Below are positions 1 through 6,763 of a DNA stretch of 7,212 bases, piece after piece. The DNA is from Methylovulum sp. (GTDB lineage: Bacteria > Pseudomonadota > Gammaproteobacteria > Methylococcales > Methylomonadaceae). The position numbers and the translations under genes were made by a program. The first letter of the stretch is position 1. Every line of letters begins with the position of its first letter. The notes beneath the pieces are model-generated. The model saw nothing but the letters and a program-made list of their open reading frames with translations, was not told the DNA's origin and ran no database searches. The stretch spans positions 1 to 7,212 of the forward strand of contig JAQTNZ010000127.1 in NCBI GenBank assembly GCA_028713595.1, given 5' to 3'.

Positions 1-213
1 ACCGCCGTGACCTCCGCCTCCGCTGGGGCCACCGCCACCAAAACCACCACCCCCGCCGCCATGGCCTCCGCCGCCACCTCCAAAACCACCACCCCCGCCG
101 CCGTGGCCACCGTGGCCACCGCCACCGCCGCCATGCCCTTCCGCCCAAGTGCCGCCGCTATACAAGCCGCCAAGCATCATCAGCACCGCCAATAGCCTCG
201 TATATTTTTTCAT
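1..213 (-). CDS. Secreted glycine/histidine-rich repeat protein, C-terminus cut by window edge
   Basis: The reading frame opens at ATG 213-211 and runs without a stop to base 1, giving 71 residues; the 3' end lies outside the window. Residues 1-24 form a typical signal peptide: a basic start (MKKYTR), a hydrophobic core (LLAVLMMLGGLY) and a likely cleavage after T-W-A, so the product should be exported. From residue 25 on, the chain is almost only Gly with spaced His and Phe, in a 14-residue repeat (HGGGGGGFGGGGGG) seen about twice. Such low-complexity exported proteins occur in many Gram-negative bacteria, usually without known function; the His residues could bind metal, but that is speculation. 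The ribosome site is weak (AAGTAGGCG just before ATG). It follows the TPR gene on the same strand after 165 bases with a hairpin between them, so it is probably a separate unit. The opposite-strand Ala/Thr-rich frame here is a by-product of the Gly codons. Confidence 0.72.
   Translation of the reverse strand, partial: MKKYTRLLAVLMMLGGLYSGGTWAEGHGGGGGGHGGHGGGGGGFGGGGGGHGGGGGGFGGGGPSGGGGHGG
23..122 (-). repeat. 42-bp direct repeat coding for 14-residue Gly/His/Phe unit
   Basis: The 23-base block at 38-60 recurs exactly at 80-102, a period of 42 bases that equals 14 codons. Flanking sequence is a degenerate continuation of the same GGN-rich pattern. It encodes the glycine-rich part of the exported protein and is prone to length change by slippage. 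Confidence 0.7.
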
Positions 214-274
214 CGCCTACTTCTTTAATTAGAAAACCCATGCACTATCGACAGCCGCCACCGAGAGAAGTTGC

Positions 275-305
275 TTTATAAAATTAAGGAAGCTGTATAA
301 GCCAA
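275..305 (-). promoter_or_regulatory. Weak candidate promoter for the glycine-rich gene
   Basis: On the minus strand a TATAAA box (280-275) lies about 60 bases before the ATG at 213. A poor -35 candidate, TTGGCT (305-300), lies 19 bases upstream, longer than the ideal 17, and overlaps the arm of the hairpin at 301-327. The call rests on these two motifs and on the gene following a possible terminator. Confidence 0.2.
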
Positions 306-327
306 CTTTTGCGGCTTAAAAGTTGGC
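301..327 (-). terminator. 10-bp perfect hairpin after the TPR gene, possible terminator
   Basis: Arms 301-310 (GCCAACTTTT) and 318-327 (AAAAGTTGGC) are perfectly complementary around a 7-base loop. It lies 52 bases past the stop of the TPR gene. On the minus strand it is followed by TTATAC rather than a solid T run, so it is a poor intrinsic terminator by the usual rules. A second copy of part of the right arm (AAGTTGGC at 336-343) could pair with the left arm instead, giving two exclusive folds. Confidence 0.4.
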
Positions 328-378
328 GGGGGTTTAAGTTGGCTGTGTTTAGGGGGATTGGATAAGAAACTGGAAGGA

Positions 379-1953
379 TTAACCTTTCTTGCGCCTAAAA
401 ATAAAGCCTCGCTTTTGGCCTTTTTCTGCCAAAAACCGTTGATAATTTGCCTTACATATCTTTGTATTGGGATGTTTTTCACCTAAAGCTGTTTTCAAAA
501 TAGCAAGGCTTCTTTTATATAAAGGCTCGGCTTTGGCGTATTTGCTTTGGGATTCATAAAGCAATGCCAGATTGTTTAAGCTGGCGGCAACCTCTGGATG
601 ATTTTTGCCCAAGGCTTTTTCCAAAATAGCAAGGCTACGGTGATACAAGGGTTCGGCTTCGGCATATCGGCCTTGAGCACGAAAAAGCTCCGCCAAATTG
701 TTCAGGCTGGTGGCAACATCAGGATGGCCGCTGCCCAAAGCTTTTTCCCTAATCGCAAGGCTACGTTGGTACAACGGTTCGGCTTCGGCGTATCGGCCTT
801 GGACACGGAAAAGCTCTGCCAGATTGTTCAGTAGGCTGGTGGCAATATTAGGATGGTTGCTACCCAAAATATTTTCCCTAATAGCAAGGCTACGTTGGTA
901 CAAGGGTTCAGCTTCGGCATATCGGCCTTGAGCATGGAAAAGCACCGCCAGATTGTTCAGGCTGGTGGCAATATTAGGATGTCCATCACCCAAGGCCTTT
1001 TCCCTAATCACAAGGCTGCGTTGAAACAACGGTTCGGCTTCAGCGTATCGGCCTTGGATATAATAAAGCCACCCCATATTGTTCAACACCGTGGCCTTTG
1101 CCAATGGTAAATCATCGAATGATTCCAAATCAGCCAAGGCTTTTTGTAAAAGCGGCTCCACTTCGCTATAACTACCACTTCGAAGATACAACAACGCTAA
1201 ATTGTTAGCGGTAGCTATTACCGGATAATAAGCCTTTTCCCTTGACAGGCTTTGATAAATAGCCAAAGCTTGCTGGCAAAAAGCCACCGCTTCTGAATAC
1301 CGCCCCAAGTAATACAACAAATAAGCGATTTTATCCGCCGTTTCGGCGATAAGCAGCGAAGTGTTGGCGGTGGGTAGTTCCGTTTGCGAATACTTTGCCA
1401 ATAATTGCTGATAAAAGGCCAATTGCCGCAAGGCTTCCTGATAACCGTCAATGTTCACCAAGTTATTCAGCCAATCACCAATGCCGTAAGCGGTATTTTG
1501 TTGCTCTGTTGGTAAAACCCAGGCGGAAAAGTCAAACGAGCCTCGGCGTTGCGCCCAAAAATGCCCGGCTTTTCTGGCAAGTTCGCCCCGCTCATGCTCC
1601 GTCACCCAAAATATCAGGCTGTGCGGGTATTGGGCGAATTTTTCGCGGTTAAAATCCAGTGACTTAAGGGTCTTGTCACCACCTTGGACGGTATTGATAA
1701 AGCACACTATCGCCTGTTGCCGTTGTTGTTCCAGGCTTAAGGCATTCAAATAGCCGATGGGATAGGGTTGGTCTGGCTGGTATTCCCAGGTCAATAGCGG
1801 CAGTGCGCTTTCGGTTTGTAAGCGTTGGATAATCTGCGCCCTAGCGCTGGCTTGGTTGCACACGGCAATAATCCAACAGCCGCGTCCGGCATTCTCCAAC
1901 ACAAAGGCCATTTCCTTAAACTCATCCTCAATGGCTTCTGGAAAAGCGTCCAT
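379..1953 (-). CDS. iSTAND-like NTPase-fold domain plus TPR scaffold protein
   Basis: This is a 524-residue cytoplasmic protein with no signal peptide or membrane segment. Residues about 10-145 look like a degenerate P-loop NTPase fold: a strand-loop-helix at 27-45 (WIIAVCNQASARAQIIQRL) where a Walker A should be but without G-x-G-K-S/T, a hydrophobic strand at 81-88 (AIVCFINT) in the Walker B place, and a motif at 112-142 centred on LIFWVTEHERGELARKAGHFW. I recognise this FW..E....LAR.A..FW pattern from TPR proteins described as inactive STAND (iSTAND) domains; the name is from memory, not a search. Residues about 203-490 hold some seven TPRs, the last five in 42-residue kinesin-light-chain-like units (GRYAEAEPLY.RSLAI). 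The C-terminus is basic (FRRKKG). The start is fixed: an in-frame TAG lies 15 bases upstream of this ATG, and no good Shine-Dalgarno is seen. It follows the ATPase gene and probably works with it as scaffold or sensor. No effector domain (protease, nuclease, TIR) is fused. Confidence 0.93.
   Translation of the reverse strand: MDAFPEAIEDEFKEMAFVLENAGRGCWIIAVCNQASARAQIIQRLQTESALPLLTWEYQPDQPYPIGYLNALSLEQQRQQAIVCFINTVQGGDKTLKSLDFNREKFAQYPHSLIFWVTEHERGELARKAGHFWAQRRGSFDFSAWVLPTEQQNTAYGIGDWLNNLVNIDGYQEALRQLAFYQQLLAKYSQTELPTANTSLLIAETADKIAYLLYYLGRYSEAVAFCQQALAIYQSLSREKAYYPVIATANNLALLYLRSGSYSEVEPLLQKALADLESFDDLPLAKATVLNNMGWLYYIQGRYAEAEPLFQRSLVIREKALGDGHPNIATSLNNLAVLFHAQGRYAEAEPLYQRSLAIRENILGSNHPNIATSLLNNLAELFRVQGRYAEAEPLYQRSLAIREKALGSGHPDVATSLNNLAELFRAQGRYAEAEPLYHRSLAILEKALGKNHPEVAASLNNLALLYESQSKYAKAEPLYKRSLAILKTALGEKHPNTKICKANYQRFLAEKGQKRGFIFRRKKG
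460..1095 (-). repeat. 126-bp tandem repeats encoding 42-residue TPR units
   Basis: Five units, beginning at residues 287, 329, 371, 414 and 456 of the TPR protein, are alike at both DNA and protein level; the anchor GTTC before GGCTTCGGC recurs at 651, 777, 906 and 1032. Periods are 126, 129 and 126 bases. The 129 comes from one extra codon, giving ATSLLNNL instead of ATSLNNL at residues 371-378. Near-identity between central units suggests recent duplication or gene conversion. Confidence 0.88.
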
Positions 1954-1957
1954 GAGC

Positions 1958-2056
1958 TTAATCAGCTACCCTCACCCGTTCGATGACTTCGGGCAGGATA
2001 ATCGGATGCACATCGCACCATAAGACTCCTTTTTCATATTCCAATAAGGTCAGCGA
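1958..2056 (-). other. In-frame C-terminal tail of the ATPase beyond an internal TAA
   Basis: Directly after the TAA at 2059-2057, the same frame stays open for 32 sense codons and ends at TAA 1960-1958. Read codon by codon it gives SLTLLEYEKGVLWCDVHP and then IILPEVIERVRVAD. The LLEY..G..W.DVHP pattern resembles the usual C-terminal end of AAA/STAND ATPases paired with TPR proteins (from memory: a strand pair of the type VLEY.NG..WY.VHP). With the tail the ATPase would be 428 residues and would stop 4 bases before the TPR gene ATG, a typical operon spacing. A single base change of TAC, TAT or CAA to TAA would explain the stop. Alternatives are stop readthrough, a sequence error, or a functional shorter protein. 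Confidence 0.75.
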
Positions 2057-3244
2057 TTACAATAAGGTTTGGGTGTCATCATCGCTGGTCAGTTGCTTGT
2101 CTTGGTGGCGGCTGAATAACAAAGGGTAATCTTTGCTGGCCAACATGGCGATAAAATCACCTTTTTGCCGTTTGATGGCATGGTCAACGTGCTGCGTATT
2201 AATGGTCGGGCTTTTTTCGATGATGGCCCTGGAAGCGGCACGTTGTATCAGGCTGATTAAGCTACGGATCAGGCCGCCACTGTAGGTAATCAGCAGGTCT
2301 TTGGCATCGGGGGCGAACAACGCGGTATCGGCGCGGTGGTCGATGATTTTTGCCAATAAGGCGCGGTTGGCGGGTAGGGGTTGGCCGCCTTTTTCAACTA
2401 ATTTGATGTTGGGCAAACAGAGATATTCGGAAAAACTGGCGCAGGTGACGGTAAAATTGGCATTATAACGCAAGGCTATATCAATGACATAAATCGCCGA
2501 AGCCCGTAAATTGACTAAGGTCGCGCTGTGTTGGTAAAAAATGTCCTTGGCTGATTGTAAGTCGATTTTGTCGGCATCTTCAAAGATAAACAGCACCGGA
2601 CGCTGGTAGCTGGTGCGGATGCGCTCTGACAACAGATTGATCTTATCGACAATTTCCGATAACAATTTTTCACTATTGGCTTTAAAGGTATCGCGTGATT
2701 GCGGCTCGGTCTCAAATTTGCCTTCAAATTCCACGGCCCATAAGTTCACTTTGGCACTGACCGAGGCAGTGGCAGCTAAATCCTTGCTGATAGTCATGCC
2801 CTTAAACAGCTTGTTTTCAATAAATTGGTTCAGCTCAACCCATAAACCTTCCATGATTTGCGCGGGGGATTTTTTGATGACCTCTTCATCGGTCGCAGTT
2901 TTAAATAGGGTCATGGCCGCCTTTAACAGCACATCGACATAATCGACATCGGGGCGGTTGCTGAACGAGACTTTGACGATAAAAAAATCGCCGTCCAAGT
3001 CACTGCATAATTTATTGATTTCCGTGGACTTGCCGCTGCCGCGATGGCCGGTGAACAACAGATGCACAGGCCGTTGGGCCATTAAGTCACTGTCCAAAAA
3101 CAAACGGATTTGTTCGCGGGTACTGCTGTTGTCCCTATCGACATAGAGATTCGCCAATTCCTCTTCGGTGCTTAAATCCCGCACAGGGTCAAACAGATAA
3201 TGGACCTCTCTTAAGGTGGTCGCTTTTTTAAGGGGCTGGGTCAT
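2057..3244 (-). CDS. P-loop AAA/STAND-like ATPase, apparently C-terminally shortened
   Basis: A 395-residue cytoplasmic ATPase. Walker A is at residues 66-74 (GHRGSGKST, K72). Walker B is a hydrophobic strand with acids at 217-225 (VLFIFEDAD, E222/D223). A distal helical part carries YSGGLIRSL at 321-329, where R327 sits like a sensor-2 arginine of AAA/ORC-STAND proteins. All residues for ATP binding and hydrolysis look present, in contrast to the dead NTPase fold of the next gene. Residues 1-40 resemble an N-terminal extension that precedes the core. The start is supported by AAGGAA 5 bases upstream (3255-3250). The substrate or signal is not evident; a regulatory, conformational-switch role with the downstream TPR protein is an inference from context and family. 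The frame ends at TAA 2059-2057, but family-like coding sequence continues in frame to 1958, so the annotated end may be a premature stop. Three acidic residues (SDDD) precede the final TQTLL. Confidence 0.92.
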   Translation of the reverse strand: MTQPLKKATTLREVHYLFDPVRDLSTEEELANLYVDRDNSSTREQIRLFLDSDLMAQRPVHLLFTGHRGSGKSTEINKLCSDLDGDFFIVKVSFSNRPDVDYVDVLLKAAMTLFKTATDEEVIKKSPAQIMEGLWVELNQFIENKLFKGMTISKDLAATASVSAKVNLWAVEFEGKFETEPQSRDTFKANSEKLLSEIVDKINLLSERIRTSYQRPVLFIFEDADKIDLQSAKDIFYQHSATLVNLRASAIYVIDIALRYNANFTVTCASFSEYLCLPNIKLVEKGGQPLPANRALLAKIIDHRADTALFAPDAKDLLITYSGGLIRSLISLIQRAASRAIIEKSPTINTQHVDHAIKRQKGDFIAMLASKDYPLLFSRHQDKQLTSDDDTQTLL

Positions 3245-3249
3245 GGGTA

Positions 3250-3255
3250 TTCCTT
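3250..3255 (-). promoter_or_regulatory. Ribosome binding site of the ATPase gene
   Basis: AAGGAA on the minus strand, 5 bases before ATG 3244-3242. It is the clearest Shine-Dalgarno in the window and fixes this start; the kinase and TPR genes lack a comparable one. Confidence 0.7.
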
Positions 3256-3277
3256 AGTGTCCGCTATGGCCGGATAA

Positions 3278-3310
3278 GCCTAAATATAGGTGATTCTACC
3301 TTAAATAGGC
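3278..3310 (-). promoter_or_regulatory. Imperfect inverted repeat in the ATPase leader
   Basis: GCCTA at 3278-3282 pairs with TAGGC at 3306-3310, and AGGT at 3288-3291 pairs with ACCT at 3298-3301, with mismatched A/T-rich bases between and a 6-base loop (3292-3297). It lies 34 to 66 bases before the ATPase start. It could be a leader hairpin or a protein-binding dyad; no convincing -35/-10 pair was found near it. Confidence 0.25.
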
Positions 3311-3349
3311 GTTAAGGGCTAAATCCGGTAGGGTAGGCGCATAATAAGC

Positions 3350-3379
3350 GGGGCGTTCGATAATCAGCTTCAACGCCCC
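3350..3379 (-). terminator. Hairpin over the kinase stop codon, possible weak terminator
   Basis: GGGGCGTT at 3350-3357 and AACGCCCC at 3372-3379 form a perfect 8-bp GC-rich stem with a 14-base loop. The stem overlaps the kinase TGA (3372-3370). On the minus strand it is followed by GCTTATTATG, only a broken T tract, so termination may be partial and some readthrough into the ATPase gene is possible. Confidence 0.4.
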
Positions 3380-6300
3380 TGCGGGTCTGGCACAGATGCC
3401 TGTAAGTGCTGGAGCAAGGTGCTGACGGCTTGCTGTAGGGTTTGCGCCAAGGCTGGCAAGTCGGCGGTTTGGCCGTTACGCGCCGCTTGTTCCAAGACGC
3501 TGGCGGCGGTTTTGGCGCTGTCGGCACAAAAATGGGTCAGGGTGCCTTTTAGGGAGTGGGCGGCGTTGACCAGTGCCGGGACATCGTTTTGTGCTTGGGC
3601 GGTGGCTAAGGCTTCCAATTGTTTAAGGCCTTCGCTTAAAAACAGCACGATCATTTCATCCAGCAATTCACGGTCGCCATCAAGTTGGTTTAGGGCGCGG
3701 GCTTCATCCCATACACCGCCACCCAAAGGGGCCGATGCTGGCAGGGCGGTGGCTATAATGGGCTGTTCCCCTAAGTGTGCCGCCAAGATCGCCTGTAACT
3801 GTTCGGAGACTATCGGTTTGGTCAAGTAATCGTCCATCCCTGCCGCCAGGCATTTTTCGCGCTCGCCTTCCAGGGCGTTGGCGGTCAGGGCGATGACGGT
3901 TTGGCGCGGTAGCCCGTTTTGCTTTTCCAGCAAGCGCAAGGCGCGGGTGGCGGCATAGCCATCCAGAACGGGCATTTGGCAGTCCATTAGGATAAGGTCA
4001 TAACGTTTTTTCGCCAGTTTATCGAGGGCTAGTTGTCCGTTTTCGGCAACGTCTGGCACTAATTCAAATCTTGCCAATTTGGCGATAATGACTTTTTGGT
4101 TGATTTTGTTGTCTTCGACCACCAGCACTTTTTTGCCTTGGTAGCTGGGTAAGGGTTGTTCGGGTTTGTTGGTTTGTGGGGGCGCGTCAACGCATTTTAA
4201 GGCGTTGACAATGGCTTCAAACAATTGCATTTGCCGCACGGGCTTTAACAGACGTTGCACAATTGAGGTGTTTTGGTAATCGGCCAAAGCAAATTGGTCG
4301 CCGGAGGAGATTAAGATAATCGGGATGTGCGCCAAGGTCGGGATATGTGCCAGACATTTTGCCAAGGTCAAGCCGTCCATAATGGGCATTTGCACGTCCA
4401 AGAGGATCAGGTCATAAATCACGCCGTGCAGGGCGGAGGTCTGCAATTGCATCAAGGCGGAGCTGCCATTGTCAACCTCGCTGACGGCCAGCCCCCAACT
4501 GCTAAGATAGCCGACCAAAATATTACGGTTGGTGGCATTGTCATCAACCACTAAGGTGCGTTTGCCGGACAGGTCGCAAGACAGTTGCCGCTCGTCATTG
4601 GTATTAGCATGTTCCAATGGCAAGGTGAACCAAAAATGCGTGCCTACGCCTAAAGTGCTTTCCATGCCGATATGGCCGCCCATCAGTTCGACCAGGCGTT
4701 TGCTGATTGACAAACCCAGGCCAGAACCGCCAAACCGGCGGGATGTCGCGCTTTCCGCTTGGGAAAACGGCTTGAACAACTGCCGCTGGGTGTCTTGGGA
4801 AATACCTATGCCGGTGTCATGGACTTCAAAGCGCACGTCATCCAAATCCGCCGTTATCGGGGTACGGCTGACATTGACGTAAACCTCGCCCTGCTCGGTG
4901 AACTTTACGGCATTGCCGATGAGGTTGGTCAGCACTTGCCGGATGCGCATGGGGTCGCCCCGCCAAGTCACGCCCATTTGCACAGGCAAAGAGCAGTTCA
5001 GCTCCAGCCCTTTGCCGTAAGCGCGGACAGCCAGCAAGGCGCAAATGTCGTCAACCAAATCGACCAGGTTAAAGTCAATGTGCTCAACGGCAAACTTGCC
5101 CGCTTCCAGTTTGGAAAAATCAAGGATGGCGTTGATGATGTCCAGCAAGGCTTCGGCGGAACTGTGCGCGGTGTCCACCCAGTCCTGTTGGGTAGGGGTC
5201 AAGGGGGTGTCGCGCAACAAATCCAACATGCCCAGCACCCCATTCATGGGGGTGCGGATTTCGTGGCTCATATTCGCCAAAAACTCGCTTTTTAGCAAGG
5301 AAGCCTGCATCGCCAAATCCCTGGCCGTCTCCAAAGCCACTTTGGTTTCTTCTTGCTGCACCGCCAAGGCCATCATCTCGCCGATTTGTTTCAGCATCGC
5401 CAAACGGCTTTCGGTCTGCAAAGGATAGCAATCGGTGTACAAAAACAGTGTGCCTAAGATTTCGCTACCCGCCACCAGCGGCACGACATAATGGCCGTGC
5501 GCCTGCATATCAAACAGTTCATGCTCATGGCTGGCCGCACAATAACAGTCATCCGCCACCAGCAACTCGCCGGCCAGCAAGACCCGTCCCGACAAGGATG
5601 CAGGATTATAGACGGTTTTTTCTTGGCCGATAAAGGCCTCACTTAAATCGCCACTGAGAACCTGCACGTTCAATTGGTCAGGGTTATCAAGAGAGCGCAA
5701 AAACACCCCGCCCTTATGTTTCAGATCGAACGATTTAAGTTTGAACAACAGCTCCAGCACCTGTTGGAAACGGGTTGCCAAACTGCCGGTTTGCTGCAAC
5801 ACCTCGGAGACATTCAACAGCACCATGCTATCAGTGATGTCGCGCTGGATCTGCACATAACCGGACAATGAACCGTTGCTGTCAAGCACCGGCGAAATGC
5901 CGATGTCAGCATGGTAAAAACTGCCGTCCTTATGCCTGTTGACAATTTCGCCTTGCCAATGCTCGCCATTTATCAGCTTTTGCCACATTTGCTGATAAAA
6001 GGCCGGGTCATGGACACCGGATTTTAGCAAGTCAACAGGCCGCCGCCCTAACGACTCTTGGAAACTGTAGCCTGACAACTGGGTAAAAGCCCGGTTTATC
6101 CATTCAATCCTAGCATCACGGTCAGTGATGATGATAGCGTTGGAGGTGGCGTTTAAGGCGGCAATCAATAACTGATTGCGGGTTTCCACATCGGCGCGAT
6201 GCAAAATATAACGGATCAGCCGCACCAGCCCTTCGTAACCCGCCTCGTCCTTAACGGCATGGGCCTTGGCCCCGGCTTTTAAGGCGGTTTGGACAATGTG

Positions 6301-6654
6301 GTCGTCATCCTGGTCAACCAACACCAAAATAGGCACGGAAGGCGCCGCCTGATGGAGGGCGCGCAAGGAAGACAGCCACGGCGCATCGGGCGGCAACAAA
6401 GCCAGCAGCAGGACATCAAAATGAAACTCAGCCACCTTCTGTAACGCTTGCGCCAACGATGGCACCCAAGTGACCTCAAAACGCATGTCCCTGGCGCGCG
6501 AATCAACAGTTTTGGTGGGGGCTTGCTCGGCATTGCCGGCCCTGACAACTTCCAACGGCATTTCTTTAAATTGCCGCAAACAAACCTGTACGCGCTGGGC
6601 CGCCTTAGGGTCATCTTCAACCAACAACACACAAATCAATTTGGAACGGTTCAT
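3370..6654 (-). CDS. Tripartite hybrid sensor histidine kinase (pseudoREC-PAS-GAF-HisKA-HATPase-REC-REC-HPt)
   Basis: A 1094-residue cytosolic BarA-class phosphorelay kinase without membrane segments. Domains in order: receiver-like fold about 6-152 with acidic pocket E13/D14/D15 and K135 but Ala85 where the phosphoacceptor Asp belongs; PAS about 160-274; GAF about 289-433; coiled linker 434-456; HisKA with MSHEIRTP (H464); HATPase with N box N577/N581, DTGIG 613-617 and GGSGLGL 642-648; first C-terminal REC 698-818 (D704/D705, D753, K804); second REC 841-958 (E847/D848, D891, T924, K946); HPt about 987-1090 with AHSLKG (H1033). Known chemistry of the class predicts H464 to Asp to H1033 transfer and then transfer to a separate response regulator, which is not in this window. 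Lack of a transmembrane region suggests a cytoplasmic signal read by PAS/GAF or by a partner binding the pseudo-receiver. The start is bounded by an in-frame TAA 15 bases upstream; the ribosome site is poor. It lies 109 bases after the STAS gene on the same strand, probably co-transcribed. Confidence 0.97.
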   Translation of the reverse strand: MNRSKLICVLLVEDDPKAAQRVQVCLRQFKEMPLEVVRAGNAEQAPTKTVDSRARDMRFEVTWVPSLAQALQKVAEFHFDVLLLALLPPDAPWLSSLRALHQAAPSVPILVLVDQDDDHIVQTALKAGAKAHAVKDEAGYEGLVRLIRYILHRADVETRNQLLIAALNATSNAIIITDRDARIEWINRAFTQLSGYSFQESLGRRPVDLLKSGVHDPAFYQQMWQKLINGEHWQGEIVNRHKDGSFYHADIGISPVLDSNGSLSGYVQIQRDITDSMVLLNVSEVLQQTGSLATRFQQVLELLFKLKSFDLKHKGGVFLRSLDNPDQLNVQVLSGDLSEAFIGQEKTVYNPASLSGRVLLAGELLVADDCYCAASHEHELFDMQAHGHYVVPLVAGSEILGTLFLYTDCYPLQTESRLAMLKQIGEMMALAVQQEETKVALETARDLAMQASLLKSEFLANMSHEIRTPMNGVLGMLDLLRDTPLTPTQQDWVDTAHSSAEALLDIINAILDFSKLEAGKFAVEHIDFNLVDLVDDICALLAVRAYGKGLELNCSLPVQMGVTWRGDPMRIRQVLTNLIGNAVKFTEQGEVYVNVSRTPITADLDDVRFEVHDTGIGISQDTQRQLFKPFSQAESATSRRFGGSGLGLSISKRLVELMGGHIGMESTLGVGTHFWFTLPLEHANTNDERQLSCDLSGKRTLVVDDNATNRNILVGYLSSWGLAVSEVDNGSSALMQLQTSALHGVIYDLILLDVQMPIMDGLTLAKCLAHIPTLAHIPIILISSGDQFALADYQNTSIVQRLLKPVRQMQLFEAIVNALKCVDAPPQTNKPEQPLPSYQGKKVLVVEDNKINQKVIIAKLARFELVPDVAENGQLALDKLAKKRYDLILMDCQMPVLDGYAATRALRLLEKQNGLPRQTVIALTANALEGEREKCLAAGMDDYLTKPIVSEQLQAILAAHLGEQPIIATALPASAPLGGGVWDEARALNQLDGDRELLDEMIVLFLSEGLKQLEALATAQAQNDVPALVNAAHSLKGTLTHFCADSAKTAASVLEQAARNGQTADLPALAQTLQQAVSTLLQHLQASVPDPQGR

Positions 6655-6676
6655 AGTTAGGGGTAGTTAAGGTCTT

Positions 6677-6687
6677 ATTGTCACAAT
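6677..6687. repeat. 11-bp dyad ATTGT-C-ACAAT before the kinase gene
   Basis: Perfect inverted repeat ATTGT/ACAAT around one central base, centred 28 bases upstream of the kinase ATG. The size fits a small operator half-site pair, but no regulator is known for it and it may be chance. A weak TTGGAA/AATAAG promoter-like pair with 17-base spacing overlaps it on the minus strand. Confidence 0.2.
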
Positions 6688-6708
6688 GTCCACTACTTCC
6701 AAACGGCA

Positions 6709-6727
6709 CACAGCAAAAATGGCTGTG
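6709..6727 (-). other. 6-bp hairpin between STAS and kinase genes
   Basis: CACAGC at 6709-6714 and GCTGTG at 6722-6727 form a perfect stem with a 7-base loop. On the minus strand it begins 37 bases after the STAS stop. There is no T tract after it, so it is more likely a processing or attenuating hairpin than a full terminator, if functional at all. Confidence 0.25.
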
Positions 6728-6763
6728 GCAGGTGTTTTGCGCCAATTCTTTCCAGACACCCCC

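Noticed and set aside
7..195. Plus-strand Ala/Thr-rich frame across the left end
   Set aside because: It is the antisense of GGN glycine codons in the minus-strand gene, which has a proper signal peptide; the plus frame has no domain or ribosome support.
460..1095. CRISPR-like array from regular repeats
   Set aside because: The repeats are contiguous 126-bp coding units without spacers and translate into TPR motifs.
598..1110. Plus-strand repeat-containing frames opposite the TPR array
   Set aside because: They mirror the 126-bp TPR repeats on the other strand; their repeat pattern is inherited and the products look like no known protein.
4759..5295. 178-codon plus-strand frame inside the kinase gene
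   Set aside because: It lies wholly opposite well-conserved HisKA/HATPase coding sequence and is a long chance frame from biased codon use.
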